Positions 34,409-41,949 of a stretch of 43,627 nucleotides of DNA are shown here, in pieces. Source of the DNA: Spirochaetota bacterium (GTDB taxonomy: Bacteria > Spirochaetota > Spirochaetia > Treponematales > UBA12059); the NCBI GenBank assembly GCA_018816345.1, contig JAHIWG010000039.1:1-43627 (forward strand), in the 5' to 3' direction. The notes under the pieces were generated by a model. The model was given only the letters and a program-made list of their open reading frames with translations. It was not told where the DNA came from and searched no databases. The translations under genes and the position numbers were made by a program. Position 1 is the first letter of the stretch, and each line of letters starts with the position of its first letter.

Positions 34409-34949
34409 GAAGGGCTTCAATAAGCTGAACCGGAACGCCTCTCACCGTAAGGCTTTGCTCCGGAACATGGCTACCGTACTCTTCAAGCACGAGCGCATCG
34501 TCACTACCAAGGCCAAGGCCATCGAGGTCCGCAGGGTAGCCGAGAAGATGATAACCCGGGCCAAGGAAGATAGCGTCCACAATAGGCGCGTCGTCGGCGA
34601 GAAGATCGCCGACCAGGCCGTGCTCGCCAAGCTGTTCACCGACATCGGACCCAGGATGAAGGAGCGCAACGGCGGGTATACTCGCATACTAAAGATCGGC
34701 TTCAGGGATCAGGACGTTGCGAGCATGGTCGTGCTGGAGCTGGTAGACCATAAGCTGGCCGACGATAAGAAGGCCGATAAGAAGAAGGCCGCCGAGAAGC
34801 CGAAGAAGGCAGAGCCCAAGGCGGCCTCCAAGGCGAAGAAGACGGATTCCAAGCCGGATACCAAGTCCAAGGCCAAGGCGCCTCGGGCCACGAAGAAGGC
34901 CGCGGAACCGGCCGAAGCCAAGCCCGCCGCTCCTAAGTCGGCCGAGTAA
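34398..34949 (+). CDS. rplQ: 50S ribosomal protein bL17 with Lys/Ala-rich tail
   Basis: 183 aa. Residues 1-120 are normal bL17 ([20 protein letters not shown], then [19 protein letters not shown]). Residues 121-183 are a low-complexity Lys/Ala/Pro-rich tail, about 60 residues longer than E. coli bL17, probably disordered and RNA-binding. bL17 lies near the tunnel exit. The start overlaps rpoA by 11 bp. Confidence 0.96.
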   Translation: MNHKKGFNKLNRNASHRKALLRNMATVLFKHERIVTTKAKAIEVRRVAEKMITRAKEDSVHNRRVVGEKIADQAVLAKLFTDIGPRMKERNGGYTRILKIGFRDQDVASMVVLELVDHKLADDKKADKKKAAEKPKKAEPKAASKAKKTDSKPDTKSKAKAPRATKKAAEPAEAKPAAPKSAE

Positions 34950-34963
34950 GGGGAGGAAACCAT

Positions 34964-35134
34964 ATGTCCAAGGCCCATCGCGGTAAGGGAATAGCCGATC
35001 TAGCGTCCGGCGGTCGCGGAGAATGCCCCGTGTGCAAGCGCGGCGGCGTGAAGCTGCTCTACGAGCAGGAGATCGACGGCCAGAAGACTAAGATCTGCAA
35101 GACCTGCAAGGCGACCATAGCCAATAAGAAATAA
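34964..35134 (+). CDS. Small zinc-ribbon protein at the end of the alpha operon
   Basis: 56 aa; not a named ribosomal protein that I recognise. Start ATG at 34964 follows GGGGAGG with good spacing, 14 bp after rplQ. Two Cys pairs, CPVC (21-24) and CKTC (45-48), would form a zinc ribbon. The protein is basic, and the N-terminus (SKAHRGKGIADLASGGRGE) looks flexible. Size, charge, zinc site and operon position suggest a ribosome-associated or RNA-binding role, by inference only. A perfect 8-bp hairpin begins at the last base of its stop codon. Confidence 0.8.
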   Translation: MSKAHRGKGIADLASGGRGECPVCKRGGVKLLYEQEIDGQKTKICKTCKATIANKK

Positions 35135-35206
35135 TCGTCGCCCGTAGCGACGATAGCCGGCGGATACCGTCCCCGGAACCGAGAGGCCGCTTGATAGCGG
35201 CCTCTC
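35134..35206 (+). terminator. Tandem hairpins ending the alpha operon
   Basis: First stem ATCGTCGC/GCGACGAT (35134-35154, loop CCGTA) begins within the stop codon. The second is a perfect 10-bp stem GAGAGGCCGC/GCGGCCTCTC (35181-35206, loop TTGATA). T-runs are absent, so termination strength is uncertain, but this is the only strong structure between the ribosomal cluster and rarD. Confidence 0.55.
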
Positions 35207-35241
35207 GTCATATAGCGCGCTATCGGACGTTGGAGGACAGT

Positions 35242-36141
35242 ATGGGCGCAAGGCGCGCCGGGAATCGAAATCCTGAGTCCGCGGGGATGCTGTACGGAAT
35301 CGGGGCCTACGGAATGTGGGGCCTGTTCCCGTTGTACTGGAAGCGGCTGGCGGACGTACCGTCGGTACAGATATTGATGCATCGGGTGCTTTGGGCCTTC
35401 ATATTCACCCTCGCGCTATCGCTCGCGCTCGGCCGGAGGAAGACGATAGTCGCCCTCCTTAGGCAGCCGCGGCGCCTGCTGGCCACCGTGACCGCTGGGC
35501 TGCTCGTCACTATGAACTGGGGCATCTACATTTGGGCCGTCAATTCCGGCAATATCATCGAGACGAGCCTCGGCTATTACCTGAACCCCCTCGTGTCGGT
35601 CGCGCTAGGCGGCGCGGTGCTGAAGGAAAAGATAGACAAGGGAATGCTCGCCGCCTGCGGTATCGCGACGATAGGCATCGTTATCCTCACGGTATCTCTC
35701 GGCCGCCTCCCTTGGGTGGCGCTGACGCTCGCCGTGACCTTCGCGTCTTACGGCCTCATTAAGAAGATGGTGGGCCTGGACGCCCTCGCCGGACTAGCGA
35801 TGGAAACCGCGCCGGTGTTCCCGATAGCCTTGGCCTACTTGCTCTTCGAGCAGGCGGCTGGGAGGGGCGCGTTCGGCGCGGCGGGCGTCGCCGAGACGGT
35901 CATGCTGGTCTTGGCCGGAGCCGTCACCGCAATACCGCTGTTCCTCTACGCGGAAGGCGTTAAGCGCATACCGCTCTCGAAGATGGGGTTCCTCCAGTAT
36001 ATATCGCCGACCTCCCAGCTGCTACTCGGCGTGCTGGTCTTCGGGGAGACGATGGGCGGGATCAAGGCCATCGCCTTCGGCTGCATCATATCGGCCTTGG
36101 CCGTGTTCGCCGTGACGAGGAGGAGGGCTCCGGAGGCTTAG
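35242..36141 (+). CDS. rarD: RarD-family EamA transporter
   Basis: 299 aa, polytopic inner-membrane protein of the drug/metabolite transporter superfamily. RarD hallmarks: YGMWGLFPLYWKRLADVPS, LMHRVLWAF, then NWGIYIWAVNSGNIIETSLG, YYLNPLVSVALG and LSKMGFLQYISPTSQLLLGV. Substrate is unknown; RarD proteins were linked to chloramphenicol sensitivity in Pseudomonas. GGAGG at 35232-35236 sets the ATG at 35242 rather than an earlier in-frame ATG at 35191. It converges with hutI. Confidence 0.9.
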   Translation: MGARRAGNRNPESAGMLYGIGAYGMWGLFPLYWKRLADVPSVQILMHRVLWAFIFTLALSLALGRRKTIVALLRQPRRLLATVTAGLLVTMNWGIYIWAVNSGNIIETSLGYYLNPLVSVALGGAVLKEKIDKGMLAACGIATIGIVILTVSLGRLPWVALTLAVTFASYGLIKKMVGLDALAGLAMETAPVFPIALAYLLFEQAAGRGAFGAAGVAETVMLVLAGAVTAIPLFLYAEGVKRIPLSKMGFLQYISPTSQLLLGVLVFGETMGGIKAIAFGCIISALAVFAVTRRRAPEA

Positions 36142-36192
36142 ATCCGCCCCGCGGAGCCTCGGGCGCGCTAAGCCTCGGAGGCCTTATCCCGT

Positions 36193-36221
36193 CGGCCGGC
36201 CCCCGCCGCGCGGGCCGGCCG
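36193..36221. terminator. Bidirectional hairpin between rarD and hutI
   Basis: Perfect 10-bp stem CGGCCGGCCC/GGGCCGGCCG with a 9-nt loop, in the 150-bp gap between the convergent ends of rarD and hutI. There is no T-run on either side. Placement suggests transcript ends for both genes. Confidence 0.55.
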
Positions 36222-36291
36222 AGACGCTGGCTCGCCGAACCGCAGACCTGCTAGGCCGCGGCTCGGCTACGCAGCCATGCCGCTGGCGCGG

Positions 36292-37542
36292 CTACGTCCG
36301 TACGCTGACTACCTTGCCTCTCTTGATGACCGTGCCTACGACGTTCATGCCGACGTTATAGGCCAGGTGGCGGTACGACGGTGCGTCCAGGATCAGCATG
36401 TCGGCGAGCTTGCCCGGCTCTATAGAGCCGCGGTCTTCGGCGAGGCCTACGGCGGCGGCGCCGTTGAGCGTTAGGGCGGTGAGCGTCTCTTCAACGGACA
36501 TGCGCATATACAGGACGGCGAGCGCCGCCGCGAGCGGGATCGATTGGCTGTAGCACGACCCGGGATTGAGGTCGCTCGCGAGGGCCACCGCGAGCCCTAG
36601 GTCTATCATCGACCTGGCGTCCGCGTACGGCTCCCTCAGCGAGAAGGCCGTGATGGGCAGGCAGGTGGCCACGACGCCAGCCGCGGCCATCGCCGCGAGG
36701 TCGTCGGGCGAGGCCTTGAGCAGGTGATCGGCGCTCGTCGCCCCGAGCTCCGCCGCGAGCCCGGCTCCGCCTATGCGGACGATCTCGTCGGCGTGCAATT
36801 TCAGCCCGAAGCCGAGGCGGCGGGCGGCCTCGAGGAAGCGCCTGGAGTCGTCGAGCTCGAATACGCCGCGCTCGCAGAATACGTCGCAGAATCGGGCCAG
36901 GCCCCGCTCCTTGACCGCGGGCAGGACCTCCCTCGCGACGAAGTCGACGTAGGCCGAGGGCGAGCCGGAGAATTCCCTGGGGATCGAGTGCGGGCCCATG
37001 AACGTCTGGACTATGTCGACCGGTTGCCTCGCGTCGAGGGTGCGCATGGCCCCGAGCTGGCGCAGCTCTGTCTCGAGGTCGAGCCCGTAGCCCGATTTCC
37101 CCTCTACCGTCGTGACGCCCAGCTCCAGCATGCGCTCTAGCCTAGGGGCGCCCGACGCCACGAGCTCGTCCTCCGTCGCCCCCCTGGTGGCGGCTACGGT
37201 GCTGGCGATGCCGCCGCCGCGGGCGTGTATCTCCATGTACGGCAGGCCGGAGGCCCGCCAGTAGAACTCCTCGTCGCGGTAGCCGCCGAAGACGAAATGG
37301 GTGTGAGAGTCGACGAAGCCCGGGACGACCGATCGGCCCCCCGCGTCCACGACCTCGGGCGCCGGGCCCTCGAGGCGAGGGAGCTCCGAGGCGGGCCCGG
37401 CCCAAACCACCGTCTCTACGTCGACGGCGACGGCCGCGTCCGCGACGACGCGGATCGCGGACATGTCGGCGCCGCGCCGCGCGGCGCGCCCGATCGGCGT
37501 GGCGAGCTCCCCTATGTTCCTTACGAGCAGTGTCGCCTTCAT
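36292..37542 (-). CDS. hutI: Imidazolonepropionase
   Basis: 416 aa, usual length. Third enzyme of histidine breakdown: hydrolyses imidazolone-5-propionate to N-formimino-L-glutamate. The amidohydrolase metal site is visible as PGFVDSHTHFVFGG (H80, H82), with later ligands in KLHADE and ASDLNPGS; MGPHSIP and LPITAFSL are also family segments. It starts 14 bp after the stop of the PPi-PEPCK gene on the same strand, so the two are likely co-transcribed. hutH is nearby but divergent; hutU is not in the window. Confidence 0.95.
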   Translation of the reverse strand: MKATLLVRNIGELATPIGRAARRGADMSAIRVVADAAVAVDVETVVWAGPASELPRLEGPAPEVVDAGGRSVVPGFVDSHTHFVFGGYRDEEFYWRASGLPYMEIHARGGGIASTVAATRGATEDELVASGAPRLERMLELGVTTVEGKSGYGLDLETELRQLGAMRTLDARQPVDIVQTFMGPHSIPREFSGSPSAYVDFVAREVLPAVKERGLARFCDVFCERGVFELDDSRRFLEAARRLGFGLKLHADEIVRIGGAGLAAELGATSADHLLKASPDDLAAMAAAGVVATCLPITAFSLREPYADARSMIDLGLAVALASDLNPGSCYSQSIPLAAALAVLYMRMSVEETLTALTLNGAAAVGLAEDRGSIEPGKLADMLILDAPSYRHLAYNVGMNVVGTVIKRGKVVSVRT

Positions 37543-37556
37543 GCCTTGGCGCCTTG

Positions 37557-40500
37557 CTACCGGCCCCGGTAGAGGGGGTCTAGGCCGATCGTGCCCTCTA
37601 ACGACGCCGCGAAGGTCGATAGCGACGCCTTCTCCAGCTTTTCCTTGACGGTCGCTAGCTCGCGCCTCGCCCTGGCTAGCTCTCGCTCGTCGCGGCCCAG
37701 CGGCGATCCCAGGAATTCCTCCAGGTAGGCGACTCCCTCGGAAAGCCTCTTCCGCTCAGCGTCGGCGAAGGCCGAGAGCCGTTCCTTGTACCAGTCCGAG
37801 CCTATGACGTAGTCGCGGTCGAATAGCCGCCGCAGGGACGGGTCGTCGAGGCCCTTCCCGTTCCAGGAACCCTCGGCCATGACCCGCAATATGGCCTGTA
37901 GCGGCGGTATGGCCGCGGCGATCGAGCCGTCCTCGATATAGTCCCTGGCGACCCTCTCCTGGGCCTCGGCTATATTCAGTATCCCGTCCGCGAAGTACTC
38001 GACGCTCTGCAACTCAGGCCGTAGCACCTCCTCGGGGAATACCGCCGAGGGGGCGTCGAAGATCCGCCCTAGGAAGTGCGACGCGAACAGCGGCGTTATG
38101 CGCCAGCCTAGCCTGCCGGCGGGTATCTTCTTCCCGCCGTACTCGAAGTCGGCGATCCGCTCGAGGTAACCGTTCTTCGATAGGAAGGCGGGATCGCGCT
38201 CATCGGGGGTCAGCCTCGCCCAGAGCTCCGGTACGAGGAGCGATATATCGTGGTCTACCTTGTACTTATGGCCAATATGGCCCGCGGCCGTGGAGAAGCC
38301 GTTGTAGCCGCCGAGTATGAAGCCTAGGAGGGCGTTATTGAGGTCGGTCGTCGGGCAGAGCGAGTTGAACGGCCCCTTCGTAAGCGCGCCCTCGGAACCG
38401 GCGCCTGTCGTGGACGGGCTCTTCCCGGTCAGGGAGCAGATGAAGTCCATGAAGAGCTCGGGCAGTTCCTGGTAATGAACCGGCCCGTAGACGGCGAGCG
38501 GCCGGATCCTGGCCTCCGGCTCCGGCGGATTATTGCGCCTGCCCGGAAGGATGGCCCCCACGGGATGGTGCACGGGGGCCTCGGCCTTGACCATCCGGAA
38601 GAGCCGTGCGCCGACGTCGGCTAGGTACCTGTCCATAGGCTTCGTGTAGTTTGGGTCCAGCTGGAGATAACGGGGGTTCTTGGAAGGCTTGCCGTCGACG
38701 ATGCGCGGGTTCGACGAGACGACGAAATAGCGGAAGCCCTCGTCCTTCTCCGCCTCGACTATCATCGATCGCATCGGTACGGTGTATTCCGACAGCTCTA
38801 TGGTCCTCTCGACCATCTCGTTAGCGCGGGCGCGGGTCAGGGGCTCGAAGTTGGATATGAAGTTATCCATCCTGGCCATGTCGGCCTCGGCCTGCTTATC
38901 GTACCCGCGATGGATGGCGTCGTCGGGGCGCTGGAAGAACCTCGCCTCGCAGTTCCTGGCGAATTTGACGGAGGCTCCCCTGACGTCGTCCGGCAGGCCC
39001 GATAGCGACGCGACGGGCGCCAGCACCGAGCAGGTTATGTCGTCCTCCCACTGGATCTTCTCGGCGGGCATGTAATCCTGCCTGAGCTTGTGGATGGAGC
39101 GGGCGCCCTCGGGCGTCGTGCCGATGCGGAGGTAGGCGGCCTGGACCGGCCTGCCCTCGTACTTCACCACGTTGCCGGCCGCGCCGTTGACGACGTCGGT
39201 GCCGAAATGGCTGGCCCAATCCTCGCCCCAGTCGGGCTGGTAGAAGCGCTTGACCAGGAATACCAGCGCCTTGACCCTCTCGGGTATCGAGGCGAGCCAG
39301 GCGTTGTACTCGTCGGTGTGGAGAGGAGAAGGGGAGAGGAGCTTGATGACGCTGCCGAGGGAGCGCTTCTCGGAGAGGATGGAGCGGCTGTCAGCGCCGT
39401 GGTTCTCCGCGGCGTCCTTGAAGCGCGTGCCGTAGGGGTAGTCTATCACCGACTTCACGGCGGCCATGTCCGCCGCGAAGTCCCCGGTCACGATGGGGCC
39501 GTCGCTCATCGCGTCCGTGATCTGCTTGGATATCTCAGACTTGCCCCCGCCCGACACGGTGCACGGCTTGTGGCAGAGGAGGCCGTCGGCCTGGGTGCCT
39601 ACTAGCCGCCACGATCCGGTCTTGGGATGCTGGTCCATGCGCACCCGGTAGCCCGACGGGTGCACGTATATCTCGTCGGGGAGGATGCGCAGGTCGTGCT
39701 TCTGCCCGCCCCGCGTCCAGCTCGCCTTCTGAGTCGCCAGCGATATGACGGCGTCCTCCGGGAGGTAGACGATCCTAGGGAACATGCGGTCTATGGCGTA
39801 GCCCGCGGGATTGAGCTCCACCCTGCCTTCGAGGAGCTTGAGGACGTCGTCCAGGGTCTGTCCCCTGGAGCGGAGGTTGGTGTCGGGGATGAACCTGACG
39901 CCGAGGTTGAAGCTCGGTAGGACGAGCGCGCCGCCGGAGTGCTCCTCCTCGGTAAGGCCCGAGAGGTTGGACGAATAGGAGATCTGGGTCTTGATCTCCT
40001 TCTTCGAGTACCCGAAGTAGTTATCGGCGATTATGGTAACGATGACGCCTCGCTCGTCTCGGGCGCAGATCTTGAACGGCTTGCCCTCGTTATACCTCTC
40101 GGAGGGGTCCTTCCAGGCCATGCCGTCGCGGCGCTGCCGGTCGGTGGCGTCGTCCCAGGCGGGAAGGCCCAGATCCTTCTTCAGGAGGTTCACGAGGTGC
40201 GTCGCGAGGATTATGCAGCCGGTATGGCCGGTCCAGTGCAGGGGATCGAGGGCCGCGTCGTTGATCGACACGTAGGGATCGCCCGAGTTCCCGAAGATGC
40301 TCTCCACGAAGTCCAGGTTGGCCGCGAGGGAGGCGGGCGCGAAGAACCTGGTCTCCATCGACAGCTCCTCGAAGAGGCCGGGGACCTCCGGCCTGACGGC
40401 CGGGCGCATGAGGAGGGACAGGAAGGTGCGCGCGGGCTCGGGCTCGCCGGCCGAGAAGGGCAGGGTCAGCATATCCTCGGGAGGGGCGAACGCGGCCTTG

Positions 40501-41015
40501 AGGAGGCGGGCGAAGGCGAGCTTCGGCACGGCCTTCTTGTCGAGGGGGACGGGGAGCCCTCCCTCGGCCACGTGGAACACGCCCTGCGTCGTGCGGCGGT
40601 CGTTTGAGGGATTATGCAGGACGCCGTTGCGTATGCGGTACGACGAGAGGGTAGGAGACTTGTACTCGTGCGCGTCCGGGGGCAGCGACAGCTCCCGAGC
40701 CATGCCGTAGCGATCGAGCACCATGGTCTTCGACGGAAGCCTGGGCCTGTCGGAGGCCGGTAGGTCCGACAGGTAGGCGTCCAGGAACGCCTGGATGCGC
40801 GAATCCGCGGGCGGCAGGTAGTCCGCCAGCAGTCGCTCCTTCTCCCGGTAGTTGGATAGCATGTCGTTCGCTAGCTCGAGGAAGGCGGTACCCTCCTTCG
40901 AATAGACGGGCAGGCCGAGGGAGGCTAGCTTCAGGTTGATGTAGGCTATGAGCCTGCCCCGCTCGACTGGCGAGCGGCGGTCTAAATTCACTCCGAAATC
41001 TCTTTTCGCGGGCAT
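37557..41015 (-). CDS. PPi-type phosphoenolpyruvate carboxykinase (probable)
   Basis: 1152 aa, cytoplasmic, no signal peptide or membrane segments. Size and sequence match the diphosphate-dependent PEPCK family known from Entamoeba and Propionibacterium, unlike the 530-600 aa ATP or GTP enzymes. Segments I recognise: GVFHVAEGGLPVPLDKKAVP, HWTGHTGC (260-267), DATDRQRRDGM, a P-loop-like SGGGKSEIS around K492, and SLTGKSPSTTGAGSEGALTK with K865. The reaction is oxaloacetate + PPi to PEP + CO2 + Pi, reversible. The start has GGAGG 6 nt upstream. The C-terminus has a charged helix (GRDERELARARRELATVKEK). First gene before hutI. Identification is from memory of the family, without a database search. 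Confidence 0.75.
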   Translation of the reverse strand: MPAKRDFGVNLDRRSPVERGRLIAYINLKLASLGLPVYSKEGTAFLELANDMLSNYREKERLLADYLPPADSRIQAFLDAYLSDLPASDRPRLPSKTMVLDRYGMARELSLPPDAHEYKSPTLSSYRIRNGVLHNPSNDRRTTQGVFHVAEGGLPVPLDKKAVPKLAFARLLKAAFAPPEDMLTLPFSAGEPEPARTFLSLLMRPAVRPEVPGLFEELSMETRFFAPASLAANLDFVESIFGNSGDPYVSINDAALDPLHWTGHTGCIILATHLVNLLKKDLGLPAWDDATDRQRRDGMAWKDPSERYNEGKPFKICARDERGVIVTIIADNYFGYSKKEIKTQISYSSNLSGLTEEEHSGGALVLPSFNLGVRFIPDTNLRSRGQTLDDVLKLLEGRVELNPAGYAIDRMFPRIVYLPEDAVISLATQKASWTRGGQKHDLRILPDEIYVHPSGYRVRMDQHPKTGSWRLVGTQADGLLCHKPCTVSGGGKSEISKQITDAMSDGPIVTGDFAADMAAVKSVIDYPYGTRFKDAAENHGADSRSILSEKRSLGSVIKLLSPSPLHTDEYNAWLASIPERVKALVFLVKRFYQPDWGEDWASHFGTDVVNGAAGNVVKYEGRPVQAAYLRIGTTPEGARSIHKLRQDYMPAEKIQWEDDITCSVLAPVASLSGLPDDVRGASVKFARNCEARFFQRPDDAIHRGYDKQAEADMARMDNFISNFEPLTRARANEMVERTIELSEYTVPMRSMIVEAEKDEGFRYFVVSSNPRIVDGKPSKNPRYLQLDPNYTKPMDRYLADVGARLFRMVKAEAPVHHPVGAILPGRRNNPPEPEARIRPLAVYGPVHYQELPELFMDFICSLTGKSPSTTGAGSEGALTKGPFNSLCPTTDLNNALLGFILGGYNGFSTAAGHIGHKYKVDHDISLLVPELWARLTPDERDPAFLSKNGYLERIADFEYGGKKIPAGRLGWRITPLFASHFLGRIFDAPSAVFPEEVLRPELQSVEYFADGILNIAEAQERVARDYIEDGSIAAAIPPLQAILRVMAEGSWNGKGLDDPSLRRLFDRDYVIGSDWYKERLSAFADAERKRLSEGVAYLEEFLGSPLGRDERELARARRELATVKEKLEKASLSTFAASLEGTIGLDPLYRGR

Positions 41016-41133
41016 ACGAGCCTCCGTGTCGCTTGATTAGGACGGGCCATCGGCCCCGTATCATCCTAGTATGAACGGGCGCTTTGTACCAGTACGACCC
41101 CTGCGTGGAGCGCGTTATGGTATAGTATTCGGT

Positions 41134-41757
41134 ATGGGTAGAAGCGAGCTCGAATCGGTCGTGGAATACATTCTCAACAGGGCGAGCCCCGGCGAATTCG
41201 AGGTTATCGCCAAGGCCTGCGAGCGGCGCCGCCGGGACATGGGGAAATACGCCGGGCTGGGCGGGGTCAACCCCGGCGCCTTGGCGGAGAAGATGGCCGC
41301 CTCGGTACGGCAAGGAGTCGACTCCAGCCTCGAGGGCCTGCGGGACACCGTCCGGGACTACGTAGCCCGCATCGTAAGGCGGCAGGAGCCCAACGCCAGC
41401 GACGAGGAGATAGAGGCGATCCTGGACCAGTGCCTGCCCGACCGCTCGGGCCCCTCCTCAGGCGCTCCCTCGGGCGCTCCCGGCCGCGGCGATCCTGAAG
41501 GCGGCGAAGGCGGCCGCGGCGCGGAGGCCCTGCCCCCGGAGGCCGTCGTCATGATGATACGCGACTTCTGCGACTTCTCGCTGGGCATGATGCCCCCCTC
41601 CAAGCAGCAGGAGCTATGGGAAGGCATACCACAGTGGCAGGACGCGTACTGGTCGGCCTTCTCCCCGGAGCTGAGGGCCTTCGTCAAGGCGAGGCTCGAG
41701 GGCCGGCTGCGGGAGGACGAATTCTGGTCGGCGGTCTTCAGCGTCCTGGGCCTGTAG
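41134..41757 (+). CDS. Conserved-looking protein of unknown function
   Basis: 207 aa from the ATG at 41134 (an in-frame ATG at 41071 would add 21 residues unlike a conserved start). I do not recognise a domain. Residues 1-103 are mostly helical and charged (VVEYILNRASPGEFEVIAKA), residues 104-133 are a Gly/Pro/Ser-rich linker, and 134-207 are a second helical block with many aromatics (QWQDAYWSAFSPELRAFVKA). No signal peptide or membrane segment. Neither start has a Shine-Dalgarno; a TATAGT at 41121-41126 is close enough for a leaderless mRNA. Divergent from the PEPCK gene. Confidence 0.7.
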   Translation: MGRSELESVVEYILNRASPGEFEVIAKACERRRRDMGKYAGLGGVNPGALAEKMAASVRQGVDSSLEGLRDTVRDYVARIVRRQEPNASDEEIEAILDQCLPDRSGPSSGAPSGAPGRGDPEGGEGGRGAEALPPEAVVMMIRDFCDFSLGMMPPSKQQELWEGIPQWQDAYWSAFSPELRAFVKARLEGRLREDEFWSAVFSVLGL

Positions 41758-41800
41758 CCTGTAGCCTGTAGCCTGGGTCCCGGGCGTCCCGGGCGTCCCC
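41751..41800 (+). repeat. Two adjacent short tandem repeats
   Basis: CCTGTAG is repeated three times (41751-41771) plus a partial unit, followed at once by GTCCCGGGC twice and a partial third (41777-41800). The first TAG is the stop codon of the upstream gene, and the 7-bp period puts further TAGs in the other frames. Such repeats can change length by slippage. Confidence 0.85.
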
Positions 41801-41882
41801 GGCCCGCGGCGCGGGGCTTCCCGGCAACCCGGTATTACGATGAGGAGAATCGTCGGGACGCCTCGCCCAGGCTACCCGCCCG

Positions 41883-41891
41883 TGGTATACT
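41883..41891 (+). promoter_or_regulatory. Extended -10 promoter of hutH
   Basis: TGGTATACT: TATACT at 41886-41891 with the TGn extension. No good -35 at the expected distance (41863-41868). Predicted start near 41898, giving a leader of about 50 nt. Confidence 0.5.
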
Positions 41892-41905
41892 GGCTCCAAG
41901 CTAGG

Positions 41906-41933
41906 GCGCGTCCCGGCCGAGGGCCGGGCGCGC
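41906..41933 (+). other. Hairpin in the hutH leader
   Basis: GCGCG and CCCGGCC pair with GGCCGGG and CGCGC, giving a 12-bp stem with one bulged T and loop GAG. It would lie in the 5' leader, about 16 nt before the hutH start, just upstream of the ribosome binding site, and might limit translation. No T-run follows. Confidence 0.45.
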
Positions 41934-41949
41934 GACATGAAAGGTCCCC

